A stretch of 46,713 nt of DNA from Nitrospirota bacterium. Its GTDB lineage: Bacteria > Nitrospirota > Thermodesulfovibrionia > Thermodesulfovibrionales > UBA6898. The stretch spans positions 1-46,713 of the forward strand of contig JAJZPM010000028.1 in assembly GCA_021811105.1 (NCBI GenBank), read 5' to 3'. Each line of letters begins with the position of its first letter. Position 1 is the stretch's first letter. Position numbers and translations under genes: made by a program. A model generated the notes under the pieces. It did no database searches and had not been told where the DNA came from. It worked only from the letters and a program-made list of their open reading frames with translations. Positions 40,229-46,713 of the stretch are shown here, in pieces.

Positions 40229-41710
40229 TCAAGGGGCGAGGGTATTAACATTGTCCGGAAATCGCATAATAAACCTGCTGCCTTTTCCGGGCTCACTCTC
40301 CACAACAATTTCTCCATTGTAGTTTTTGATTATCTCATAGGTCAACCAGAGCCCCAGGCCGGTACCCTCGCCGACAGGCTTTGTGGTGAAAAAGGGATCG
40401 AAAATCCTATTGATATTTTCCGAAGAGATACCGCAGCCGTTATCTGCCACCTCGATGGAAAGCCTTGAATCCTCCCTGTATCCCCTCACCTCGAGCAGTC
40501 CGCCGTCTTTCATGGCATGAATCGCATTGATAAAAAGGTTCAACAGTAACTGCTGAAAATCATGCACGTCAAAGATAAGGCGCATGCCGTCAGGGACCGC
40601 GTTATTGAACGTAACCTTGCCTTTCTTCATCTTGTATTCCAGAAAGGCATAGACATTGTCCACAGATTTTTTAATGTTCATGTCAACGGGCGCATGTTCG
40701 GCCTTCCGCGACATCCAAAGCAACTTGCTGACAGTATTCTCTATCTTGTCCAGCCCTTCGTTTGCGAGATCCAGATACTTCTCCCTGCGTTCAGGATTGT
40801 CGCCGCTCTGCCTGAGCATCTGGAGGCAGTTGGAAATTCCGCCGAGCGGATTGTTGATCTCATGGGCAACCCCGGCAGCGAGAATGCCGACCGAGGCAAG
40901 CTTCTCCGACTGGACAAGTTTTTCATGGGTTTTCTTCAGTTCATCATTTGCCTGACTGATCCTCGCGATCATACTGTTGAACCTCTCGCCCAGGATGGCG
41001 AGCTCGTCATGCCCCTTCACTTCAACCCTGAGATCAAGGTAGTCTCCCCTCGCCTGCTCCATGGTGTTTGCAAGCTGCGTTATGGGACTGATAAACCTTC
41101 TGCTCAACAGGAGTATGATCGCAAACCCTGCAATAAGAAGTGTTACGGTCAGGACGATGATCTTTTTGACCGTAGCCAAGATTTCATGCTCGGCCTTTTC
41201 GAGAGATATGCCGAATTTCAACGTGCCCCACCTCTTCTTGCCGATGGAAAGGGGCACTCCGAAATCAAGAGCATTATGGTCTTTGGTCGAAAAGCGCTGA
41301 ATGACGGTACTTTCTGAAGCAAGGGCCTTTTGCGTCATTGAGTCAGAATATGTCTTTCCATATTCCGTGATGTCATTATGGGATATTACTTTGCCGTCCT
41401 CATCCAGGATCGCGATATACAGAAGCGACAAGTCTTTCCTGTTGAATATCTCCATTATATAGTTGTCGAGAAGCCCTCCTTCCTCGACAAGCCCAAGCCT
41501 TTCGTAAATGAGGTCGTTGATGATGGGGATAGCAAGTGTTTCCCCGAGCAGTCGTCCCTGCTTTTCAATTTCCGTATACAATATATCTTTTTCCCTCTCA
41601 ACTGAGAGATAGCCGATAATAGTCATCGCTATAATAATTGCACAGGTGGCGACGAGAATAAACTTTGCCTGGAGGCTCTGGCCTAAAACTGCCTTTATTG
41701 ATCTGCTCAT
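40229..41710 (-). CDS. Membrane sensor histidine kinase, partner of the PhnD-type sensor
   Basis: 493 residues from the ATG at 41710, which overlaps the upstream gene's stop. Helix 1 (AKFILVATCAIIIAMTIIGYL), a periplasmic sensor region of ~150 residues (double-Cache-like: LLYIAILDEDGKVISHND), helix 2 (IIVLTVTLLIAGFAIILLL), HAMP, then DHp with the H-box GVAHEINNPLGGISN and the ATPase with N-box LLNLFINAIHAM, DNGCGI, and GTGLGLWLTYEI. It probably receives input from the periplasmic PhnD-like protein encoded directly upstream and phosphorylates the NtrC-type regulator. The frame extends to 41743, but those codons lie inside the preceding gene. Confidence 0.93.
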   Translation of the reverse strand: MSRSIKAVLGQSLQAKFILVATCAIIIAMTIIGYLSVEREKDILYTEIEKQGRLLGETLAIPIINDLIYERLGLVEEGGLLDNYIMEIFNRKDLSLLYIAILDEDGKVISHNDITEYGKTYSDSMTQKALASESTVIQRFSTKDHNALDFGVPLSIGKKRWGTLKFGISLEKAEHEILATVKKIIVLTVTLLIAGFAIILLLSRRFISPITQLANTMEQARGDYLDLRVEVKGHDELAILGERFNSMIARISQANDELKKTHEKLVQSEKLASVGILAAGVAHEINNPLGGISNCLQMLRQSGDNPERREKYLDLANEGLDKIENTVSKLLWMSRKAEHAPVDMNIKKSVDNVYAFLEYKMKKGKVTFNNAVPDGMRLIFDVHDFQQLLLNLFINAIHAMKDGGLLEVRGYREDSRLSIEVADNGCGISSENINRIFDPFFTTKPVGEGTGLGLWLTYEIIKNYNGEIVVESEPGKGSRFIMRFPDNVNTLAP

Positions 41711-43446
41711 AGTCTTATCTTTGGATGGCAGCCCCTGCCGCAAGTCTGAGGCACTGCATTGATCTTTGAGCGAATGCCCTCGTAATCCTTGTCGGATGCC
41801 TCAACAAAACCATTTCTGCAGTCTTCATCAAGATGCCTCAATATCTTCTGCCCGTCTCCGTCACCCGGGCGCAGTTCAAGAAGCGCCTTCTTGATACTTT
41901 CGACGACTGCATAAGGGGTCCCGCGACCGGCAACCAGCGGGCCTGTGGGAATCGTCTCTGACTCGGCGATCGGTTCAATGCCGAGTTTCATATACTTCCT
42001 TGCCACCGAATCTCTTACAGCACCCGCAGCATACTGCCCTTTCAGAACGGCCTTCACCACAGAATCGTGATAATCAAAATTTGCATAGCTGCTGAGATCA
42101 CCGAGATGTAGTCCGTTACCTGCAAGCAGGTAACGGGGCACGAGATTGCCTGAGGTAGATTTGATAGAGGCGAACGCGATGCTTTTTCCCTTGAGTTCGG
42201 CAAGTGTCTTTACATAGGAGTCCTTCTTCGTTATGATGACGCTTCTATAAACCGCATGGTTGTCGGCCCCTTTGGGTTTCAGGATGCAGATCGCCCCGTA
42301 CTTCGCACGGGCCTCAAGGTAGGTGAGCGGGCCAAGCAGTGCGACATCCACTTCACCCTTGCCGACGGCATTTACCGCATCCCCATAATTTCTCTTTAAG
42401 ACAAGCTCATACTTGTAGGGGGTCTTTTCCGAAAGGTAGTCCAAAAGGGGCTGGTACTTTTCATACATTATCCTCGGATTGTCTCTCGGTATGACGCCGA
42501 AATATACGGTATTTTTTTCTTTGGCCTTCACTGAAGCATTGGAGCTGTCAAAGGCTACTTTCTCCATTTTGCGTATAGTGTCATAGTTCCTGTCAGGGAC
42601 CTCTACAAACCTGTCTATCATCATCTCGTTCAGTATCGCCCTTCCCTTGGCGGTCATTTGCATTCCAAGGAAAGCTTCCTTCAACTTCTTCTTAAGTTCA
42701 GGATTGATGTCCCTGGTAACGACAACGGGAGGAGTACCATAAGGCGGTGATCTCTTGATGATCCTTGTCTGCACGGCATAGGGAGAGCCGATTTTCAGCA
42801 TATGGTCATAGACGACGCTATCGACTGCTGCGCCGTCAACGATCCTCTTGGCTACCATCTCGACCGATTTGTTATGGCTGTAACTGTAGATGAATCGCTT
42901 GAAAAACCTATCCGGAGTTAATCCCATAGTTTTTAACAGGTAGGACGGATAGAGCTTTCCGCTATTGGACTTCGGGTCGGTGAAGGCGAAGGTCTTACCC
43001 TTAAGTTCCGGGAAGGATTTCACAGGGCTGTCGTTCCGGACAATTATGTACGAATGATAGGTCGACTTTCCATGCACGCTCGGCGCTGCAAGAAGTTCGA
43101 CGCCGAAACGTTCGCGGTTCCTGACATAGGGGGCGGAGCAGATGAACGCGACCTTGACCTCTCCCCTTTCAAGGAGCTGGTCCATTTCATCATACGTTCT
43201 CCTGTGGACCATCTGTACCGGTTTGCCGACCTGCTCACCGATATAGTCGATCACATCCTGATAATATTTGACCGCATCAACCGGCGTGATCATCGAGGCC
43301 ACTCCGATCTTCAGAGGAACCCGTTCAATCGACCTCTCTGAAGCGGGCTTATGTTTTGCCGAGTATACCTTTTGGAGAGAAAGGAGGACAAAGACAGAAG
43401 TCACCACAAGAGTTAAAAAAATAACTCGTTTGCGCCTGCTGTTCAA
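41707..43446 (-). CDS. Periplasmic sensor with two tandem PhnD-type ligand-binding domains
   Basis: 579 residues. A signal anchor (VIFLTLVVTSVFVLLSLQKV) is followed by domain 1 (about 45-300: PLKIGVASMITPVDAVKYYQ, GEVKVAFICSAPYVRNRERFG, ELKGKTFAFTDPKSNSGKLYP, VDGAAVDSVVYD). Domain 2 (about 320-560) repeats the fold: VYFGVIPRDNPRIMYEKYQP, GEVDVALLGPLTYLEARAKYG, ELKGKSIAFASIKSTSGNLVP, YAAGAVRDSVARKY. Single PhnD-like proteins serve as oxyanion sensors (AioX for arsenite, N-terminal part of TtrS for tetrathionate) upstream of kinase and regulator genes. Two domains in tandem are unusual. No ABC transporter genes lie nearby, supporting sensing rather than uptake. Confidence 0.88.
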   Translation of the reverse strand: MNSRRKRVIFLTLVVTSVFVLLSLQKVYSAKHKPASERSIERVPLKIGVASMITPVDAVKYYQDVIDYIGEQVGKPVQMVHRRTYDEMDQLLERGEVKVAFICSAPYVRNRERFGVELLAAPSVHGKSTYHSYIIVRNDSPVKSFPELKGKTFAFTDPKSNSGKLYPSYLLKTMGLTPDRFFKRFIYSYSHNKSVEMVAKRIVDGAAVDSVVYDHMLKIGSPYAVQTRIIKRSPPYGTPPVVVTRDINPELKKKLKEAFLGMQMTAKGRAILNEMMIDRFVEVPDRNYDTIRKMEKVAFDSSNASVKAKEKNTVYFGVIPRDNPRIMYEKYQPLLDYLSEKTPYKYELVLKRNYGDAVNAVGKGEVDVALLGPLTYLEARAKYGAICILKPKGADNHAVYRSVIITKKDSYVKTLAELKGKSIAFASIKSTSGNLVPRYLLAGNGLHLGDLSSYANFDYHDSVVKAVLKGQYAAGAVRDSVARKYMKLGIEPIAESETIPTGPLVAGRGTPYAVVESIKKALLELRPGDGDGQKILRHLDEDCRNGFVEASDKDYEGIRSKINAVPQTCGRGCHPKIRL

Positions 43447-43450
43447 GTAA

Positions 43451-44512
43451 TCACCTCTTCTTCATATCCAGTCGAACGGCCTTCTCCCATTCCGAATGCG
43501 TATTCACATTCGCCCATGCATAGGCGAGGGATTTCGGAATGATGGGGGTTATGACCTTCGGATGGCAGGTGACTTCCTGCAGTTTCGCCGTTCCCTGCGA
43601 CGCAAGAGATCCGATGTAGTCAAAGATCATCGGTTCATACACAGCGCCCATAGTCTCGACCCCCCTGCTTCCGCGAATTCTCGGCAGCACAGCCCACACG
43701 CCGGGCTTCCGATTACTCAATAGCCAGTTCCATGCCTCTTTTTGCATAAAGGGCATATCTACAGATGATATGATCCATGCGCATTTCGCCGACCATCTGA
43801 AGGCGCTGAGCATCCCGGCCAGCGGGCCTCTGGCATCAGTTACATCGGGCAGTCTGTCCATACTATTCAGACTTTCCGGGATAACTCCGGAACCGAGCAG
43901 CACCGTCTTCTCTGAAAGACACGATAGGATATCGGCAGATCGCTCGGCCAGTGTCTTACCCTTCAGTTCCAACAGCGCCTTGGGCCTTCCCATGCGTACG
44001 CTTTTCCCGCCTATAAGCAGCCCGGCATTCAGAGGCCGTTCCGAGTGATGCCTCTTCAGTTCATTGTGGATATACGCAAGGACCTTGAGGTGATATTCAG
44101 GATCATCTCTGAAAACTATTGATCTACTGCCAGGGCCTGATCCGTCGATTTTCCGCCCCGAGGCTTTCGCCTCCAGCCATACCCCCTGGACAAAGATATC
44201 CTTATGCCCCTCGACGATTATCAGATCCAGTGCCGCGGGGAACTTCCCGATGAGATCTGCGAGGGGCTTATTACTATCCCTGTATCGTGCAAAACCCTGT
44301 TGAGAGTCATGGGCAAAGACGACATCAGCCCCGGCCCGATAGAAATGGTCAGTATCTTTTCCTTTGATATCGACGCTCAACTTGTGGTGGATATGCTTGA
44401 GGACACCTACGGAAAGCCCTTCCTTTTTCAGTTCGGGAAGTATCTTTCCGATCAGCGTTGTCTTTCCAGAGCCTGAGTAGCCTGCGATTCCGACGGTACA
44501 GATGGAATTCAT
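43451..44512 (-). CDS. mobBA: MobB-MobA fusion: Mo cofactor nucleotide attachment
   Basis: 353 residues. The N-terminal MobB GTPase domain (VGIAGYSGSGKTTLIGKILP Walker A; VGVLKHIHHKLSVDIKGKDT; LDLIIVEGHKD) spans about 1-165. The C-terminal MobA domain has AGLLIGGKSVRMGRPKALLEL, the guanylyltransferase signature, VTDARGPLAGMLSAFRW, and WIISSVDMPFM for GTP and metal binding. MobA attaches GMP to molybdopterin to give the bis-MGD cofactor that DMSO-reductase-family enzymes need, so it serves the molybdoenzyme in the same cluster. It lies 4 bp upstream of the PhnD-type sensor gene. Confidence 0.92.
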   Translation of the reverse strand: MNSICTVGIAGYSGSGKTTLIGKILPELKKEGLSVGVLKHIHHKLSVDIKGKDTDHFYRAGADVVFAHDSQQGFARYRDSNKPLADLIGKFPAALDLIIVEGHKDIFVQGVWLEAKASGRKIDGSGPGSRSIVFRDDPEYHLKVLAYIHNELKRHHSERPLNAGLLIGGKSVRMGRPKALLELKGKTLAERSADILSCLSEKTVLLGSGVIPESLNSMDRLPDVTDARGPLAGMLSAFRWSAKCAWIISSVDMPFMQKEAWNWLLSNRKPGVWAVLPRIRGSRGVETMGAVYEPMIFDYIGSLASQGTAKLQEVTCHPKVITPIIPKSLAYAWANVNTHSEWEKAVRLDMKKR

Positions 44513-44528
44513 GTTTCCGGAGCCACGC

Positions 44529-44969
44529 CTATAAGTCCACCGCTATTGGATCTCCCTCCCTGACAATGCCGCCGCACAGAACCCTGACGAAGATCCCTTC
44601 TTCCGGCATAACGCAGTCACCAGCCTGATAGTAAATGGCACACCGGTTATGACATTCTTTGCCTATCTGGGTCACTTCCAATCTGATATCTTTTCCAATC
44701 GCCAGATGTGTTCCAACAGGAAGACTAAGGAGGTCGATGCCCTCAGTGGTAATATTCTCTGCAAAGTCTCCCGGCTTGACGTCAAGCCCCTTGTCTTGCA
44801 TCTTTTTAATGCTCTCAATAGCAAGGAGGCTCACCTGTCGGTGCCACTCAGAGGATGCATGGGCGTCTCCTTCAATACCGAATGCGGTTTTCAAAGAAAC
44901 CTCCCTTATCGGCTTTTTTCTGACACCTTTATTCTCACTGACATTGAGAGAGATTATCTTTCCCTTCAT
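44529..44969 (-). CDS. MOSC-domain protein (Mo cofactor-associated)
   Basis: 146 residues of a stand-alone MOSC domain: KGKIISLNVSENKGVRKKPI, FGIEGDAHASSEWHRQVSLL, GDFAENITTEGIDLL, LAIGKDIRLEVTQIGKECHN with the conserved Cys, and CGGIVREGDPIAV. MOSC domains handle sulfur or Mo cofactor in sulfurases and YiiM-like proteins. Here it heads the operon MOSC-mobBA-sensor-kinase-regulator, so it probably acts on cofactor for the adjacent molybdoenzyme. The exact reaction is unknown. A weak promoter ends only a few bases upstream of the ATG, so a leaderless message is possible. Confidence 0.87.
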   Translation of the reverse strand: MKGKIISLNVSENKGVRKKPIREVSLKTAFGIEGDAHASSEWHRQVSLLAIESIKKMQDKGLDVKPGDFAENITTEGIDLLSLPVGTHLAIGKDIRLEVTQIGKECHNRCAIYYQAGDCVMPEEGIFVRVLCGGIVREGDPIAVDL

Positions 44970-44979
44970 GTTCTAAGCT

Positions 44980-45008
44980 ACCATAAAGCCTGGAATGGTA
45001 ACAAGCAA
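44980..45008 (-). promoter_or_regulatory. Possible sigma-70 promoter of the MOSC-mobBA-sensor operon
   Basis: Minus strand TTGCTT (45003-45008), 17-bp spacer, TATGGT (44980-44985), start expected within a few bases of the MOSC ATG. Moderate matches only. A palindrome TTCCTTT / AAAGGAA (45028-45047) lies between this and moaA and could be an operator for the divergent pair. Confidence 0.35.
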
Positions 45009-45072
45009 AAACTCCCCTCCTCCAGCCTTCCTTTATTAAAAAAGGAATGGGTGTTAAGATAACAGTCGAGCG

Positions 45073-46056
45073 ATGGAACTCAGGGATAAATTCGAACGCG
45101 TCATCGATTACATGCGTATTTCGATCACCGACAGGTGCAATCTAAGGTGCGTCTATTGCATGCCTGACAAGGGCGTGAAACTTTTCGAACATAAGGACAT
45201 TCTCCGTTATGAGGAGATTGTGAGGGTCGTCAGTATTGCCGCGTCCCTCGGGGTCAGAAAAATACGGATCACCGGCGGAGAGCCTCTTATACGAAGGAAT
45301 CTCTCCTTTCTTATCGCATCCATCAAAACCACTCATGCAATAGAGGATATCAGCCTGACGACCAACGGCGTACTCCTCGAGAAGTACGCGGGAGAACTCG
45401 CAGACACAGGTCTCAACAGGGTCAATATCAGCCTCGATACCCTGAGGCCGGACAGATACAGCGAGATAACCCGCGGCGGAGACATCGCCCCTGTCTTAAA
45501 GGGAATAGAAGCCGCGGAAAAGGCGGGGTTGTTGCCGGTAAAGATTAATATGGTGCCGATCAGGTATCTCAATGACGACGAAATAGCCGACTTTGCGCGT
45601 ATGACACTCACGACTCCCCGTCACGTTCGGTTCATCGAATTCATGCCAATAGGATCAAGGGACCTCTGGAGCGACGAAAGATATATTTCGACTGATGAAC
45701 TCAAAAAGACTGCTGAAAAGATCGCGCCGCTTACGCCGGTACGTTTGCGGAAGAATGGCCCGGCAAAGTATTTCAGGTTTGAAGGCGCCCCTGGGGTAAT
45801 AGGGTTTATAAGCGCCCTGACTCATCATTTCTGCGGCGATTGCAATCGACTTCGCCTCACAGCAGATGGCAAGCTGAGACCCTGCCTTTTTTCAGAAACG
45901 GAGATTGACCTGAAGCCGGCGCTCAGGAAACAGTCTTCTGATAAAGAGATTGAGCGCCTCCTTCGCCTGGCCATCCAGGTCAAGCCCGAGGGCCATAACA
46001 TCGATCAACGCGACGACCTCTCATCCCTCAAGAACATGTCGAGGATCGGCGGATGA
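45073..46056 (+). CDS. moaA: GTP 3',8-cyclase, first step of Mo cofactor synthesis
   Basis: 327 residues. The radical SAM cluster motif is in SITDRCNLRCVYCMPDKG (C-x3-C-x2-C), followed by IRITGGEPLIRRNL, ISLTTNGVLL, VNISLDTLRPDRYSEITRGG and FIEFMPIG. The second cluster is near the C-terminus in HFCGDCNRLRLTADGKLRPC, and the end is RIGG, with the C-terminal GG needed for catalysis. It converts GTP to 3',8-cyclo-GTP with MoaC as partner (not in the window). It is the only plus-strand gene of the Mo module and is divergent from the MOSC operon. Normal length and complete. Confidence 0.95.
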   Translation: MELRDKFERVIDYMRISITDRCNLRCVYCMPDKGVKLFEHKDILRYEEIVRVVSIAASLGVRKIRITGGEPLIRRNLSFLIASIKTTHAIEDISLTTNGVLLEKYAGELADTGLNRVNISLDTLRPDRYSEITRGGDIAPVLKGIEAAEKAGLLPVKINMVPIRYLNDDEIADFARMTLTTPRHVRFIEFMPIGSRDLWSDERYISTDELKKTAEKIAPLTPVRLRKNGPAKYFRFEGAPGVIGFISALTHHFCGDCNRLRLTADGKLRPCLFSETEIDLKPALRKQSSDKEIERLLRLAIQVKPEGHNIDQRDDLSSLKNMSRIGG

Positions 46057-46109
46057 GAAAGCTTATGCTTCAGATGTCATCGGACATCGCGGCATCAACA
46101 GGCAAATTC

Positions 46110-46146
46110 GTTAAGAGAGGACGCTGCATGAGCGCCCCCTCTTAAC
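46110..46146. terminator. Hairpin terminator between moaA and the rhodanese remnant
   Basis: GTTAAGAG and CTCTTAAC enclose further pairs (GG/CC, CGCT/AGCG) around a GCATG loop, with two A-C mismatches. TTCTCTTATTTT follows on the plus strand. The convergent genes on either side make a shared terminator likely. Confidence 0.7.
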
Positions 46147-46151
46147 TTCTC

Positions 46152-46499
46152 TTATTTTCCAACAGGGTAGTTATTCAGGATTGAGCCTTCAATCGCCTTA
46201 ACAGTAAAAGCCGTAGGAGGCGCTGTTTTCCATGACGTATATCCCCATTTCATGTCGTATGCTTTATAACCAAGCATCCTCAGAACAGAGAGGGCCTTGC
46301 TCTGCTCATGGCCTGTGTCACAGTAAACAATAATGTCCTTATCTTTCGAAAGTTTTGCGAGATTTTCCGGTTTGGCAACCTCTTTAAATCCGATATAGAT
46401 TGTCCGTCCTATAACTATTAATTTATAGAAATGGCTTTCAATGGAAGTCTCTAAAGCGGTGAAAATGATCTCGATAGACCGGATTCTATGATATCGCAC
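46152..46499 (-). pseudogene. Rhodanese-domain protein, N-terminally truncated
   Basis: The C-terminal two thirds is a rhodanese: IYIGFKEVAKPENLAKLSKD, DIIVYCDTGHEQSKALSVLR with the catalytic Cys of the C-x-T-G-H type, and MLGYKAYDMKWGYTSW. The usual N-terminal part up to the H-I-P-G-A segment is missing. The first ~33 residues (MRYHRIRSIEIIFTALETSI and on) do not look like the family and run toward the att-like repeat at 46511-46590. I infer that integration or deletion at that site cut the gene. Sulfur transfer was the likely ancestral role. Confidence 0.65.
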
Positions 46500-46510
46500 T
46501 AAATGGAAAT

Positions 46511-46590
46511 GACCTCTACCGTAAAACGGTAGCGCCTCTATTACCTACTTTTTTCAAATCCTAGATTTATCAATGTGCTAAGAGGCCTAA
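46511..46590. repeat. Right copy of the att-like repeat bracketing the molybdenum module
   Basis: Begins GACCTCTACCGTAAAACGGT and continues AGC, then a tail with CAAATCCTAGATTTATCAATG, matching 30737-30813 in the same orientation. On the minus strand it reads GGTAATAGAGGCGCTACC then GTTTTAC then GGTAGAGGTC, which resembles the D-stem end plus anticodon arm of a tRNA. The remaining 120 bp of the window show no recognisable gene. Confidence 0.6.
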
Positions 46591-46713
46591 CCCATGTTCC
46601 GCAGTTGGACCGTACGATCTGCAAAAAAATGCCATAAGCGTGCGGCGACTCCGCGTCAGTACGTGATCGGCGAGCGCCTTATGCTGAAAAAGCAAATGTA
46701 GTGCAGAAAACCC

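Noticed and set aside
41707-43446. Phosphonate ABC transporter binding protein
   Set aside because: No permease or ATPase gene is near, the protein has two tandem domains, and it is in an operon with a kinase and regulator, so sensing fits better.
44970-45072. Molybdenum cofactor riboswitch before moaA
   Set aside because: The divergent gap is only 103 bp and shows none of the expected long helices; only a 7-bp palindrome is visible.
46591-46713. Short frame near the right edge (about 34 codons)
   Set aside because: No ribosome site or family resemblance; too short to support.

Overview
The window comes from a Gram-negative, anaerobic, respiratory bacterium. The signs are an anaerobic (early cobalt insertion) cobalamin pathway, an outer-membrane beta-barrel gene, c-type cytochromes, Tat-exported molybdenum enzymes and sigma-54 regulation. 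The gene fusions (CbiX-CbiC, CbiG-CbiH, CbiE-CbiT, MobB-MobA) and the style of the proteins suggest Nitrospirota (Thermodesulfovibrionia-like) or Desulfobacterota. This is inference; no rRNA gene is present to settle it.

Region 1 (about 0.6-23.3 kb, all minus strand) is a nearly complete anaerobic cobamide factory in two tightly packed operons. Each is led by a cobalamin riboswitch. The right-hand operon (riboswitch 23125-23295) reads thiC-family gene, cobU, cobT, cobS, cobC, cbiP, cbiB, cobD, cbiA, cbiX-cbiC: nucleotide loop assembly, aminopropanol arm, amidations and cobalt insertion. The left-hand operon (riboswitch 11703-11905) reads outer-membrane barrel, cbiM, cbiN-like, cbiQ, cbiO (cobalt uptake), cobO, cbiD, cbiET, cbiL, cbiF, cbiGH (corrin ring methylation and contraction) and a BPL_N-domain protein. 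The ThiC-like protein is under B12 control next to cobU and cobT and has no thiamine neighbours, so it is better explained as a 5-hydroxybenzimidazole synthase (BzaF) than as a thiamine enzyme. An apparently ORF-less group II intron of about 730 nt sits in that operon's leader, directly after the T-tract of the riboswitch's intrinsic terminator.

Region 2 (about 23.5-31.1 kb) is accessory DNA. It holds a decayed tyrosine integrase, a 199-bp direct repeat whose first 45 bp are the 3' half of a tRNA-Val(GAC) gene (an att scar), three secreted or membrane-anchored proteins (phospholipase C/P1-nuclease-like, carboxypeptidase-regulatory-like, FN3/PKD repeat) and a MazEF pair.

Region 3 (about 31.2-46.5 kb) is a molybdenum respiration module bracketed by a second pair of att-like repeats (30737-30813 and 46511-46590). 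MOSC, MobB-MobA fusion, a double PhnD-domain periplasmic sensor, a histidine kinase and an NtrC-type regulator form one minus-strand operon. It is followed by a good sigma-54 promoter (38693-38709) with an upstream palindrome, then tatA, triheme cytochrome c, Tat-signal molybdopterin oxidoreductase, four-cluster ferredoxin, TorD chaperone, FmdE, ModE-like regulator, MOT1-type molybdate transporter and a molybdopterin-binding protein broken by an in-frame TGA. moaA is divergent at the far end. The logic appears to be: sense an extracellular (oxy)anion, activate RpoN-dependent expression of a periplasmic Mo enzyme, and supply molybdate, cofactor, chaperone and Tat export alongside it. The substrate cannot be read from sequence.
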